Assembly: GCA_964491875.1 (NCBI GenBank)
Contig: CAZBIC010000040.1
Coordinates: 1-64,000, forward strand
Source of the DNA: JADJPG01 sp964491875
GTDB lineage: Bacteria > Verrucomicrobiota > Verrucomicrobiia > Limisphaerales > JADJPG01
Length of the DNA stretch: 64,000 nucleotides
Direction: 5' to 3'
The notes under the pieces are model-generated. The model worked only from the letters and a program-made list of their open reading frames with translations. It searched no databases and had not been told where the DNA came from. Positions 34,866-44,090 of the stretch are shown piece by piece (within the stretch, counting starts at the first letter, position 1; the number at the start of each line of letters is the position of its first letter). The translations under genes and the position numbers were made by a program.

Positions 34866-35548
34866 GAGTAGAACTACCTTCCCCCAACCCTGGCGGCACC
34901 CCGGAAGCAACTCCCGCCGCGCCAGTCCGGGTCTCCCTCGCGCCTCGACCATCGCGCCCGACCTCCACCGTCGAGCGGTTCGTCAACGCCGTCACACGCC
35001 CGCGATGGGCCTGGACGCTAACGGCCATTTCCCTCGTTCTGTTCGTCTGGGCTCTCGGCGTGAGACGTCCAGTGGGAGAGCGTTTTCTCACCGTCAGCGC
35101 TCGCGCGCTCGCGCTCGGCGGCGGACCGCCGGGAGGCACAAACTTCACGGCATCTGATCTGCAACGCCTCCAGCAGAACGTGGAGGAGTTGAAAGCCGGC
35201 CTCGTCGGAAGCCGTAAGGAGATCCTGCCGTTGCTCTTCACCCTGGAGACGGCAGCACGCAAGGAAGGCTGGCGCTGTGAGCGCTCGATGCAGCAGGTGC
35301 AGACGTTTGCCAATACGTTGACGAATCTCGAGCTGCATCCGGTGGTGTTTCACCTCCACCCCGACCGTGTGATCACTCCCGGCCTCTACAATCCCCTGCT
35401 CCGCTGGCTCCAAGCAGTATCCGCCCTGGAAAAGCGCGCCGAGATAGCATCCCTCACCGTCCATGCGGACGCCTCGGGCATTCAGCGCGCCGATGTCCGG
35501 ATTCACTTTTTCAGCCTGAACCCCCATGCGGAAACTTCTCCAAAATAA
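34862..35548 (+). CDS. PilO/GspM-like inner-membrane assembly protein
   Basis: The product has 228 residues from a GTG start that overlaps the preceding stop (GTGA). A Pro-rich cytoplasmic tail is followed by one membrane segment at about 47-66 (WTLTAISLVLFVWAL), a helical region with EELKAGLVGSRKE, and a small alpha/beta domain. Size, topology and position between PilN-like and PilP-like genes fit PilO or GspM, although sequence identity in this family is low. It probably forms the periplasmic alignment complex with the fusion protein upstream. Confidence 0.65.
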   Translation: MRVELPSPNPGGTPEATPAAPVRVSLAPRPSRPTSTVERFVNAVTRPRWAWTLTAISLVLFVWALGVRRPVGERFLTVSARALALGGGPPGGTNFTASDLQRLQQNVEELKAGLVGSRKEILPLLFTLETAARKEGWRCERSMQQVQTFANTLTNLELHPVVFHLHPDRVITPGLYNPLLRWLQAVSALEKRAEIASLTVHADASGIQRADVRIHFFSLNPHAETSPK

Positions 35549-36110
35549 AACCGTCGTCAGCGCCCTCGCGATCATCGCCGTGGCCAGCGTGGCGGCGAAT
35601 TTCGTGAAGCTTCCCCATCTCCACTTTCGCACCGTGAACGCGCGCACGCCCGCGCACGCCGCCCCGATTGAAGTGGAAGGCCAGTATCATATTCCCGGAC
35701 CGGCCTTCGCCTCCCTGGCGGCCCAGCCCTGGCGCGAATTGTACCCCATCGACGCGAGCGCCCGGGATCCGTTTGCGCCGACGGTAGTGCCGCCGCCTGT
35801 GGCCGAGCCGATCTCGAAGCGTGACGAACCATCCCTCCCGCCCGTGTTCCAGCTGCAGGCGACCAGTCTCGGTGGCCGGGAACCCTACGCCGTCATCAAC
35901 CATGCCATCCTGCGCGAAGGAGAGAGCGTCTCCGGCTATCGCGTAGAGCAGATTCATCCACGGCAAGTCCGACTGAGCGGTCCGTCGGGAAGCCTGGTCC
36001 TGGATCTCAACCCAAACACCCCGCCCCCGAAACCCCCTACAGAGAGGGCCGCAAACGCCGATCTACCTGCTGCACTCGGCGGACCGCCGTCCGCAAGAAC
36101 GAAACCGTAG
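35526..36110 (+). CDS. PilP/GspC/MshK-like pilotin-type assembly protein
   Basis: The product has 194 residues: an N-terminal membrane segment at about 10-27 (VVSALAIIAVASVAANFV), a linker, an ARDPF motif like the DPF that precedes the HR/PilP domain, then a short beta-domain (FQLQATSLGG, YAVINHAILREGE, QVRLSGPSG) and a Pro-rich tail. The family links the inner-membrane platform to the secretin, which here is the next gene, 5 bases downstream. The 5' end overlaps the PilO-like gene by 23 bases. Confidence 0.7.
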   Translation: MRKLLQNKTVVSALAIIAVASVAANFVKLPHLHFRTVNARTPAHAAPIEVEGQYHIPGPAFASLAAQPWRELYPIDASARDPFAPTVVPPPVAEPISKRDEPSLPPVFQLQATSLGGREPYAVINHAILREGESVSGYRVEQIHPRQVRLSGPSGSLVLDLNPNTPPPKPPTERAANADLPAALGGPPSARTKP

Positions 36111-36115
36111 TCCTT

Positions 36116-37717
36116 ATGATACTTCACACGCGAAGAGCCAATCTCCTGAACCACGCTGGCGCCCTCGCTCTCGCTGTTCTCATGACCGGCTGCGAGACGA
36201 CCGGGAGCAGGAAGAAGGACCAGGCGGGATGGCTGACTCCGCCAGGAGCGTCTCCCGCCTCGCGCCCGCCCTTGCGCCTCACCAGCTCGCTCGCGCCCGC
36301 AGCGGAACCTTCCACCACGAGACCCGGCCCGCTCCCGACGGCCCCCGACAAAACGCTGTCCTCCACCGCACTGGCCGCCAAAGGCGCCGGTATTCCGGCG
36401 GGGAAACTATACTCTTTCAGCGCCAAGGATCTCGAGGTGCGGGATGCTCTCGCCCTCTTCGCCCGGAGCAATGACCTGAACATCGTTCCCGATCCCGACA
36501 TCACCGGGCAGTTAACAGTCGATTTCCGCAACCTGACTCTCGACAAGTCGATGGACGCGATCCTCGACACGTTCAACTACTTTGCCGAACTCGACGGCGG
36601 TTTAATCCGCGTGCGCAAAACCAAGACAGAGTTTTTCAACGTCGACTACGTCCGCCTGAACCGCAGCGGCAACGGCAGCACCTCCGCGAACATTTCCTCC
36701 AGCTCCAGCGGGAGCTCCGGATCCGCCACCTCCAGCGGCGGAGCTTCCGGCGGAAGCGGCGGCGATAGCACTAGCGTCTCGATCAGCAAGACCGACAACA
36801 TCAAGTTTTGGGATGAGCTCGAAGAACAGCTGAAATCATTGCTGACCCCCACCGGCAAGCTCGCCATCAACCGGATGGTCGGAACGATCATGGTGACGGA
36901 CCACAAGGCGAACGTCAGCCGCATCGGCGAATACGTAAAACAAATCAAACGCACGCTCCATCTCCAGGTCGATCTCGAAGCGCAGATCTATGAAGTCGTC
37001 TTCAATGACGAATTCCACCTCGGCATCGACTGGCAGAACGTCACCGGCAGCCTTGAGAAGTGGGCCATCTCCAGCGGCGGCGTCCCAGGCGGTTTTCCGA
37101 CCTCGCGATTGATTGTGGACAATCCCCTCGGCGGCCTCTCTCCAGGCGCGCCCGCGCTTTCCCTCGCCGTGACCAAGGACGAGAGCCGCGTGGTTCTTGA
37201 TGCGCTGAAGCAGCAAGGTCGCCTGGAGGTCGTTTCACAACCGCGCATCCGCACCCTGAACAATCAGGCGGCAATGATCAAAGTCGGCACGGAGAAGCCG
37301 TTCTTCCGGAAGTCCGTCATCGCCACCACCGGCACATCTTCGCAGACGACCACCGACGTCGAAGTGCAATCGATCACCATCGGCACCGTCCTCTCGCTGA
37401 CTCCGCAAATCTCGGATGACGGCTGGATCACCATGGACATCTCACCGGTGATCACTCGGCTCGTAGACAGCGTGTCCGGTCCTGACGGAGCCACCGCCCC
37501 CGAGGTCGACATCAAGCAAACCTCGTCCCTCGTGCGCATGCGGGAGAATTCCACGGTGATCATCGGCGGCCTCATTCAAAACGAACGCCACAAGACGGAA
37601 CGCCGCGTGCCGGTCTTGGGCGATATTCCGGTGATTGGCTATCCGTTCCGTGGAACGTTTGAGAACAAACGTCGGACCGAGCTGGTGATCTTCATAACAC
37701 CGACGATCGTTCACTGA
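36116..37717 (+). CDS. Secretin (PilQ/GspD/MshL family) outer-membrane channel
   Basis: The product has 533 residues. A signal sequence ends with a lipobox-like LMTGC, suggesting a lipoprotein secretin. An STN/N0-type domain (YSFSAKDLEVRDALALFARS, DKSMDAILDTF), a Ser/Gly-rich linker (about 185-220) and N-domains follow. The secretin core contains the VPVLGDIPVIGYPF motif and ends ELVIFITPTIV. It forms the outer-membrane pore for the pseudopilus or pilus. The gene closes the operon. A convergent gene ends 68 bases downstream and no clear terminator is visible between them. Confidence 0.93.
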   Translation: MILHTRRANLLNHAGALALAVLMTGCETTGSRKKDQAGWLTPPGASPASRPPLRLTSSLAPAAEPSTTRPGPLPTAPDKTLSSTALAAKGAGIPAGKLYSFSAKDLEVRDALALFARSNDLNIVPDPDITGQLTVDFRNLTLDKSMDAILDTFNYFAELDGGLIRVRKTKTEFFNVDYVRLNRSGNGSTSANISSSSSGSSGSATSSGGASGGSGGDSTSVSISKTDNIKFWDELEEQLKSLLTPTGKLAINRMVGTIMVTDHKANVSRIGEYVKQIKRTLHLQVDLEAQIYEVVFNDEFHLGIDWQNVTGSLEKWAISSGGVPGGFPTSRLIVDNPLGGLSPGAPALSLAVTKDESRVVLDALKQQGRLEVVSQPRIRTLNNQAAMIKVGTEKPFFRKSVIATTGTSSQTTTDVEVQSITIGTVLSLTPQISDDGWITMDISPVITRLVDSVSGPDGATAPEVDIKQTSSLVRMRENSTVIIGGLIQNERHKTERRVPVLGDIPVIGYPFRGTFENKRRTELVIFITPTIVH

Positions 37718-37785
37718 AGACCGACGGCATCCGGCGGAGAGGCGATTTCCCCTTCGCGATGAACACTCCCTGATTTGATCTCCGC

Positions 37786-39828
37786 CTACGCGGCGCGACG
37801 CGGTCCCGCCTTGGCCGCGTAGCTCTCCATGAATTGAATGAAGGCGGCGGGTTCCACCGGTTTCGAGAACAGGTAACCCTGAAGCTTGTCGACGCCCAAA
37901 GCCGTGAGCATGGCTTGCGTCACCTGGTCCTCCACGCCTTCGGCAACGACCTTCAGGTTGAGCGATCGCCCCATCTCAACAATCGCCTGCACGATGCGAC
38001 GACCACGCGTCGTGTGCGTCAGGCGAATCAGCCCGAGATGAATCTTGAGCTCGCTGAAGGCGGCTTCACCCACCAGATCAAACGAGGAATAGCCCGAGCC
38101 AAAATCGTCAATGGAGATTCTGAAACCGGCGTCCGCCAGTTCCTGCAGCCGCTTCCGTCCGGCGATCTGTCCGAGAATAGACTGCCGTTCGGTGATCTCG
38201 AGGATCACCCACTCGGGTTTGAGCTCCCGTTCCTTCATCAGCGCTTCAAGGCTCGGCAGAAACTCCGAATGCAACAGCTGCCGCTTCGAGAGATTGATGG
38301 AGACGGTGAGTTGATATCCACGCCGCCGCCAGTCCGCGAGGCAGTCGAGAGCCTGAACCACGACCAGATTCCCGAGTTGAAGAATCAGCCCTTTCTCCTC
38401 GGCGAGAGGGATGAACACATCGGGAGAAACCCAGCCATACTTCTCGTCATGCCAGCGGGCCAGGGCTTCCACTCCCACAACACACAGATCATCGGTCGCA
38501 ATCAGCGGTTGATAGAACGTGGTAATCCCATTCTCCGCGACAGCGTTGGACAGCCGAATGAACAGGTCGGCCTTGCCCTTCGCGTCGTGACCATTTGGAA
38601 ACCCCTTGAATTCACGCCAGCAATCCCGCCCATCCGCCTTCGCGACATAGAGCGCATAATCCGCCTGCTGCATCAACAGCGTTGGTTCCCCGGAATCATC
38701 CGGGAACAACGCGGAGCCCATGCTCAGCGACACCGCGGCCGCCATGTGAGCTTTCACCGTTTGCTGTTTCACCGCGCGGGTCAGCTTGGTGCATACGGCG
38801 GCGACGCTGGCGCGATCCTCCAAATCGGTAATCAACAGCACCATCTCGTCGCCGCCCCAGCGGCAAACCGTGTCCGTCGTGCGCGACCGCGCCTTCAACG
38901 TGTGGGCGACAGTGACGATCACTTCATCTCCGACCTGGTGTCCATATCCGTCGTTGATCTGTTTGAAGTTGTCGATGTCAACCATGACGACCGCCACTTT
39001 GGTCCCCATTCGCAACGCACGCGCCGTCTCCTGCTGCAAACGCTCTTCAAAGAGGCGACGATTCGGAAGTCCCGTCAGCTGATCATGCAGCGCCGTTTCC
39101 TCGGCCTGGTTCTTCAGCGAGATCAATTCCTGTTCAGCCTGTTTCCGCTCCGTGACGTCATGCCCATAAAGATACGCGACGCCTTCGGGCGAGACCGAGG
39201 TGCTGGAGAAGGAATAGATGCGATTGGCGCAGGTCACTTCGACCTCCTGCCGCTGACCCGTCGTATGCAGCGCTTCCGCAAGCCGGCGCAATTCCGGAGC
39301 CACAAACCCGCCCACCACGCATTGCCACTGGCTCAAGAGCGGCAGGCTGGCGTCATTCGCGTAGACGATTCGGAAATCGCGGTCAACTTGCAGCACGGGA
39401 TTCGGATTGTCCGCCGGAAATCGAGCGAGCAGTCGAATCTTCCCCTCCGTCTCCAGTCGCTGGTGAATGATGCGTTCCGCCACGCGCAGGCGAATGAACA
39501 AATCCTCGCGATCGATCGGCTTCGAAAGAAAGTCATCCACGCCGGCGTCCATGCTCAACCGGAAATCCTGCCGGCTGCTCCGCGCCGTCTGAAGAATGAA
39601 GTAGGTGTAGTGCTCCAGCTCCATTTCCCGGATCTTCTGACACAGCTCCAAGCCGTCCATCTCCGGCATCATCCAGTCACTGATGACAATGTACGGGTGG
39701 TGCTCCGCAAAGGCCTGAAGAGCCAGGCGCCCGTTATTGCAGAGAATCACCTCGTGTCCGAAGCCTTGCAGCGTGGCTTTCAGGAAAAGCCTCGCGACTG
39801 CATCGTCTTCTGCGACCAGAATCTTCAT
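37786..39828 (-). CDS. Response regulator with PAS, GGDEF and EAL domains
   Basis: The product has 680 residues. A receiver domain (1-120) has acidic EDD near the start and the phospho-acceptor Asp51 (VISDWMMPEMDG). A PAS-like region (about 135-250) is followed by a GGDEF domain whose signature is GGDEM at about 324, and an EAL domain with EALARW at about 453, NLSKRQL, DDFGSGYSS, AEGVED and QGYLFSKP. Most metal-binding residues of an active c-di-GMP phosphodiesterase are present, but the position after LKI is His instead of Asp. The protein probably makes or degrades c-di-GMP under phosphorelay control. No partner kinase gene is adjacent. It could influence the neighbouring pilus-type system; that link is inferred only from position. 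Confidence 0.92.
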   Translation of the reverse strand: MKILVAEDDAVARLFLKATLQGFGHEVILCNNGRLALQAFAEHHPYIVISDWMMPEMDGLELCQKIREMELEHYTYFILQTARSSRQDFRLSMDAGVDDFLSKPIDREDLFIRLRVAERIIHQRLETEGKIRLLARFPADNPNPVLQVDRDFRIVYANDASLPLLSQWQCVVGGFVAPELRRLAEALHTTGQRQEVEVTCANRIYSFSSTSVSPEGVAYLYGHDVTERKQAEQELISLKNQAEETALHDQLTGLPNRRLFEERLQQETARALRMGTKVAVVMVDIDNFKQINDGYGHQVGDEVIVTVAHTLKARSRTTDTVCRWGGDEMVLLITDLEDRASVAAVCTKLTRAVKQQTVKAHMAAAVSLSMGSALFPDDSGEPTLLMQQADYALYVAKADGRDCWREFKGFPNGHDAKGKADLFIRLSNAVAENGITTFYQPLIATDDLCVVGVEALARWHDEKYGWVSPDVFIPLAEEKGLILQLGNLVVVQALDCLADWRRRGYQLTVSINLSKRQLLHSEFLPSLEALMKERELKPEWVILEITERQSILGQIAGRKRLQELADAGFRISIDDFGSGYSSFDLVGEAAFSELKIHLGLIRLTHTTRGRRIVQAIVEMGRSLNLKVVAEGVEDQVTQAMLTALGVDKLQGYLFSKPVEPAAFIQFMESYAAKAGPRRAA

Positions 39829-40026
39829 TCACTTATTTTGCCCCATTCGCACCAGTCACCAAATTACACATCAATTCCCAATCACTGCCCTCATCTTGAT
39901 CGGCGGAACGAGCCTTCCCTTGAGGAGTTTGCACACTCGAATGCTCGAAGGACGAACAGCCCGACTCCATTCATTCGCTGAACATCCGGGTTGAGCTCGG
40001 CAGCGGAGCCTGCTTAATGTTCCTCC

Positions 40027-40482
40027 GTGCGCACCACTGTTGTCACCTTGATCGCCTTCCTCCTGCTCGGTTTCGCCTCAAACCTGCCCGCAGCCACGGC
40101 CCGCATCGTCAAAGTGCTACCTCAGTTCACCGACCTTCAGGGACGCGTCGCCCTCAACCCGAGTCTCTACGAACGCGACGCATATCAGGCCCTGCTCCGC
40201 AACAGTCCCGAAAAGCGTTCCGGGCTGCAGTTCGCCGTCCAATGGGGATCGCGCGACACCACGCGCGCTGTTTTGCGAATCGAACTCCGCGGCAATCGTG
40301 GCAAGCTCGGCACCAAGGCCACCATCGAAACGCCGGTGAAGTATCGTGGCCTGTTCACCTCGTGGACCAAAGTTTCCCTCTCCGGCGACGCTTACCGAAA
40401 CTTCGGAGAACTCAGTGCGTGGCGGGCGACGTTGTGGGATGGCGATAATCTTCTTGCCGAGCAAAAGTCGTTCTTGTGGTGA
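40027..40482 (+). CDS. Small exported protein of unknown function
   Basis: The product has 151 residues from a GTG start (MRTTVVTLIAFLLLGFAS...AATA), a clear Sec signal peptide. The mature part is about 125 residues, predicted mostly beta, with repeated strand patterns (FAVQWGSRD, AVLRIELRG, WRATLWDGDNLL). I recognise no family. It may be a periplasmic beta-sandwich protein. It precedes the CvpA-family gene by 81 bases in the same direction. Confidence 0.6.
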   Translation: MRTTVVTLIAFLLLGFASNLPAATARIVKVLPQFTDLQGRVALNPSLYERDAYQALLRNSPEKRSGLQFAVQWGSRDTTRAVLRIELRGNRGKLGTKATIETPVKYRGLFTSWTKVSLSGDAYRNFGELSAWRATLWDGDNLLAEQKSFLW

Positions 40483-40563
40483 CGGCGGGCGGCTGTTCTA
40501 GTCGGAAGCATTTCCTCCAAAATTCTGCGTGATTTTCAGGCTGCCGATCCGTAGGTTCGCCGC

Positions 40564-41766
40564 ATGATCCTTTGGTCGATTGCCTTGTTCACCGTCATCT
40601 GCGTCGGAATTGTCGGTTACTACCAAGGTGCTTTGCGCGCCGCGTTCTCCTTGCTGGCCCTGCTCCTGGCCGCGCTGCTCGCCAGCCCTCTGGGTTCATT
40701 GCTCGGACCGCTGCTCGCCATCTTTGGCGTGAAGAACCCGGTCATGATCGCCTTCCTCGCGCCCATCGTCGGATTTCTTATTGTCCTTGTGGCCTTCAAG
40801 CTGGGGGCGATCGCGGTGCACAAGAAGGTGGACACTTACTACAAGTACAAGACCTCGGACACCCAGCGCCTGCTCTTTGAGCGCATGAACGCCCGCGTCG
40901 GCGCCTCGGTCGGTGTGGCGAACGGTTTCATCTACGTGTTGGTAATCGGCACCTTCATCTACTCCCTCGGTTACCTGACCGTTCAGGTGGCATCCTCGGA
41001 GGAGGATAGCTGGGCCATGCGCCTCGTGAATCGTGTCAGCGACGACATGAACACCACGGGCATGACGAAGGCCGTCGCGCCGTTCATGCCCAAGTCGGAA
41101 CTCTACTACGACGGCGCGGACGTGGTGGCGAACATCTTTCACACGCCGCTTTTGCAACGTCGGCTCGCCAACTATCCTCCCTTCCTGCTGATTGGCGAAA
41201 ACGATCAGTTCACCGGACTTTCGGACACAGGCTTCCAGGGCGACTGGCTCAAAGGCGCGCTGACGTTCGGAAGTTTTGTAAACCATGAGAAGGTGAAGCC
41301 TCTCATCGAGAATCAAGATGTTGTCACCAACGTCCTCGGCATGCTGGGTGGCGACTTCAAAGACCTGAAGGTTTACCTCGAGACCGGCAAGTCCCCGAAG
41401 TACGACGAGGAACGCATCCTCGGCCATTGGGAATTCGACTACAAAGCTTCGGTCAACGCCACCCGTCGCAAGAAGGTCAACATGGGTTCCGCCGAGTTGA
41501 CCAGGCTGCGACGCTATCTGGCGGCGACGTTCCTGAAGTCGATCCTCACCACCACTGTCGATCACAAGGCGCAATTGAAGCACGCGGCGTCAGGCGACAA
41601 GGCACCAAAGATCACGAAGGGCAGCTGGAAAAATGTCGACGGCAAATACGTTCTGACCATCCGGGACAACGATCAAAACATCGATCTGGACGCTCAAATC
41701 GACGGCAAGACTCTGCAATTCACTCGTGACGGAGTCGTGCTGGTGTTCGAGAACACTCGCGTTTAG
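40564..41766 (+). CDS. CvpA-family membrane protein with C-terminal extension
   Basis: The product has 400 residues. The first ~150 have four hydrophobic segments and the CvpA pattern (GYYQGALRAAFSLLALLLAALLAS at the start, with a second pair around 60-80 and 115-140). CvpA, first linked to colicin V export, is a widespread inner-membrane protein. Typical members are about 160-200 residues. This one continues with a mixed helical middle part and a C-terminal beta-domain from about residue 285 (ILGHWEFDYKASVN, KGSWKNVDGKYVLTI). The extension has no known role. Confidence 0.75.
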   Translation: MILWSIALFTVICVGIVGYYQGALRAAFSLLALLLAALLASPLGSLLGPLLAIFGVKNPVMIAFLAPIVGFLIVLVAFKLGAIAVHKKVDTYYKYKTSDTQRLLFERMNARVGASVGVANGFIYVLVIGTFIYSLGYLTVQVASSEEDSWAMRLVNRVSDDMNTTGMTKAVAPFMPKSELYYDGADVVANIFHTPLLQRRLANYPPFLLIGENDQFTGLSDTGFQGDWLKGALTFGSFVNHEKVKPLIENQDVVTNVLGMLGGDFKDLKVYLETGKSPKYDEERILGHWEFDYKASVNATRRKKVNMGSAELTRLRRYLAATFLKSILTTTVDHKAQLKHAASGDKAPKITKGSWKNVDGKYVLTIRDNDQNIDLDAQIDGKTLQFTRDGVVLVFENTRV

Positions 41767-41801
41767 GAATCCACCTCCGCGCCTCGGGACGCCCGGTCGA
41801 A

Positions 41802-42299
41802 TCACTTGTCCGCGCCGCCGCCTGAGGCCGGGGAGGCTGCCGTAGGCGTGGGACGTGCAGGTTGGAAGCGAGTTCCGTTGTAAGGGAACGGCTCAGAGAC
41901 CACAGCGGGTCGATCAATGGCCGGAAGTGCCATCGCCGGCTGTGGAGGAGAAGAAATCGGCTTCGCAGCCTGGGACGGAGGAGGTGCCACAATCACTTTG
42001 TCTTCCTGATTCGCCGCCGTGATGTCGGGCTTTGGTGGGCTGACTCTGAGCGACGCCACCAATCCCACCGCGAGACACGCAAAAACGGTCAAGCCCGCCA
42101 GGCAAACCAAAACCGGCTTGCTCTCGATCAGACGGGCCATCTGTTCTCGAAATGTGAGTTCCTCCGGCGGCTCCGGCTTCTGCAGCCGGTCAATCACCGC
42201 CTCCGAAAAACCCTTCAGCACTCGCCGCGGCGGCGCCACCGGCTTCTTGGCCGCCAGCATTCGTTGCAGCTCGCTTTGCTTGTCTTGATCGGCATCCAT
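41802..42299 (-). CDS. Single-pass membrane protein, putative anti-sigma factor
   Basis: The product has 165 residues: a charged cytoplasmic N-terminus (about 1-62), one membrane segment (about 63-85, VLVCLAGLTVFACLAVGLVA), and a Pro/Ala-rich periplasmic tail. It begins 2 bases after the ECF sigma-factor stop. That arrangement, and the topology, are typical of membrane-bound anti-sigma factors. No ZAS-type His-Cys motif is visible, so the role is inferred from context only. Confidence 0.6.
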   Translation of the reverse strand: MDADQDKQSELQRMLAAKKPVAPPRRVLKGFSEAVIDRLQKPEPPEELTFREQMARLIESKPVLVCLAGLTVFACLAVGLVASLRVSPPKPDITAANQEDKVIVAPPPSQAAKPISSPPQPAMALPAIDRPAVVSEPFPYNGTRFQPARPTPTAASPASGGGADK

Positions 42300-42301
42300 A
42301 A

Positions 42302-42952
42302 CTACTTAAGGTAATCAGACAAATACGCCTGAAGTTGTTGTCGCGCGTAAAACAACCGTGACCGCACCGTGCCCACATTGCAGTCCATGATGCTGGCAAT
42401 CTCCTCGTGCGCCAGTCCTTGCACGTCGTGCAACGTCACCACCAAACGATGCACTGGAGAGAGCTTCAGCATCGCTTCATTCAGCTTCCCCTGCAACTCG
42501 CTCAATCCAGCGTCGCGTCGCGGAGTGTTCTCGGACACCAGACTGACCATGTCCGGATCGTGCTCCGCATTGAAATCCATCGCGTTCAAGCTGAGATGCG
42601 ACTTGTTCTTGCGCGACTTGAGGAAGTTGATCGTCTTATTGACCGCGATGCGGTAGACCCACGTGTAGAAGCTGGAGTCGCCCTTGAAAGATTTCAGGGC
42701 CTGAAATCCCTTGATGAATGCCTCCTGCGCGAGATCCACGGCATCCTCATGATTGCCCGTCATGTGATAGATCGTCGCGTAGACGCGCTCCTGATAGCGC
42801 CGGACCAGTTCGTCGTAGGCGACCATGTTCCCCTGCTGCGCCCGCTGCACAAGGATCAAGTCCTCAGTAGTATCGGTGGGGGGAACATCCGGAACGGATC
42901 GTTCCATCGCCGGAGCTTCAGGCGTTACCCGCGATGGAGCCGCTTCGCTCAT
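42302..42952 (-). CDS. ECF-subfamily RNA polymerase sigma factor (RpoE-like)
   Basis: The product has 216 residues. Region 2 is seen in YDELVRRYQERVYATIYHMT, DAVDLAQEAFIKGFQALKSF and FYTWVYRIAVNKTINFLKS. Region 4 has LSPVHRLVVTLHDVQGLAHEEIA and the recognition helix NVGTVRSRLFYARQQL. An N-terminal extension of about 25 residues is present. The factor directs transcription of a stress or envelope regulon. It lies between the polyprenyl synthase (6 bases upstream) and the putative anti-sigma gene. Confidence 0.95.
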   Translation of the reverse strand: MSEAAPSRVTPEAPAMERSVPDVPPTDTTEDLILVQRAQQGNMVAYDELVRRYQERVYATIYHMTGNHEDAVDLAQEAFIKGFQALKSFKGDSSFYTWVYRIAVNKTINFLKSRKNKSHLSLNAMDFNAEHDPDMVSLVSENTPRRDAGLSELQGKLNEAMLKLSPVHRLVVTLHDVQGLAHEEIASIMDCNVGTVRSRLFYARQQLQAYLSDYLK

Positions 42953-42958
42953 ACGGCA

Positions 42959-44011
42959 TCAGCCGCGGGCACCAAGGGACTCGGTTTGATGCGCCAGGTA
43001 ATCCGCCAGGGCGCTCAGACCCACGGCGTTTTCCGAATCAGGCAAGGCCTTAAGCTGGGCGCGGGCGAAATCGAGGTGTTCCGTCACGGCCCGCCGCGAA
43101 TCTTCCAGCGTTTGATGTTTCTGCAGCAATCCGACCATCTCGGGAAGAAACTCCGGCTTCCAGTCGACGACCATCGACTTGATCCGTTCCCGCTCGCCGG
43201 CGGAAGCGCGCTCCAGCGCAAGCAACACCGGAAGGGTCAATTTGCCTTTGGCCATGTCGGTACCGAGGCTCTTGCCGACGACCGCTTCGGAGCCAAACAA
43301 ATCGAGGCAGTCATCGTACACCTGATAAGCAGTGCCGATGGACATGCCATACTGACGCAACGCACTCCTTTGCACTCCGCCAGCTCCGCTAAGATACGCG
43401 CCCAAATCACACGAGAGCGCAAACAGCTCGCCGGTCTTCATCTGTAAGACTTTGAAATATTCCGCGCGGGAAAGTTCAAAATTTCTTCGGCGCTGGGTCT
43501 GCAAAATTTCACCCGAGCACACCGTGTTGGTCGCCGCGGCCACCGCCCGGCAGATCTCCGTGGTCGGAAAACCAGCGGCGAGCTTCAACGCATGGGCGAA
43601 CAAGCAGTCCCCCAGAAGAACGGATATTTCGTTACCCCAATTGGCCGCAAGGGTTGGCCGGCTGCGGCGAATCCGGGCCTCATCCATGACGTCGTCATGG
43701 ACCAGCGTGGCCAAGTGAACCATTTCGATGATTACCGCCACCATCACATGCGGCTCGCCGATCTTGCCGGTCGCCCCACCACTTAACGCCACCAAGGCTG
43801 GCCGGAGCTGTTTGCCCTGATTGGTCAGCGCGTATTCCGCGTAGACCGCAATGTCGCGTTCAAACTCATTGATCTGGTCACCCAATCGCTCCACCACGGC
43901 ACGCAGGAATGGTTCCGCCGGCGCAATGATGTGCTTCCACGCCAAATTGTTATCCATGGCTGGGGGTGCCGGACTGGAGGCAACTTTGGGGCTGGGTTGG
44001 GAAACCAACAT
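42959..44011 (-). CDS. Polyprenyl diphosphate synthase (octaprenyl/heptaprenyl-type)
   Basis: The product has 350 residues and extends isoprenoid chains for quinone or related lipid side chains. The first Asp-rich motif is HDDVMDEA and the second is YDDCLDLFG. The GKQLRPALV segment near the N-terminus is also characteristic of IspB-type trans-prenyltransferases. Length is normal for the family. It is the first gene of a three-gene minus-strand unit with the sigma factor, an unusual pairing. Confidence 0.92.
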   Translation of the reverse strand: MLVSQPSPKVASSPAPPAMDNNLAWKHIIAPAEPFLRAVVERLGDQINEFERDIAVYAEYALTNQGKQLRPALVALSGGATGKIGEPHVMVAVIIEMVHLATLVHDDVMDEARIRRSRPTLAANWGNEISVLLGDCLFAHALKLAAGFPTTEICRAVAAATNTVCSGEILQTQRRRNFELSRAEYFKVLQMKTGELFALSCDLGAYLSGAGGVQRSALRQYGMSIGTAYQVYDDCLDLFGSEAVVGKSLGTDMAKGKLTLPVLLALERASAGERERIKSMVVDWKPEFLPEMVGLLQKHQTLEDSRRAVTEHLDFARAQLKALPDSENAVGLSALADYLAHQTESLGARG

Positions 44012-44090
44012 GCGGGAGAAAGCTAGGGTTCCATTGAGGCCAAGTCAAACCGTTACGCGGAAGGTCTAAAGGCATCAGGATAAACGTTCC

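Noticed and set aside
37834..39981. 715-codon open frame on the plus strand
   Set aside because: It lies antisense to the GGDEF-EAL gene, which has clear catalytic motifs. High GC makes such long shadow frames common.
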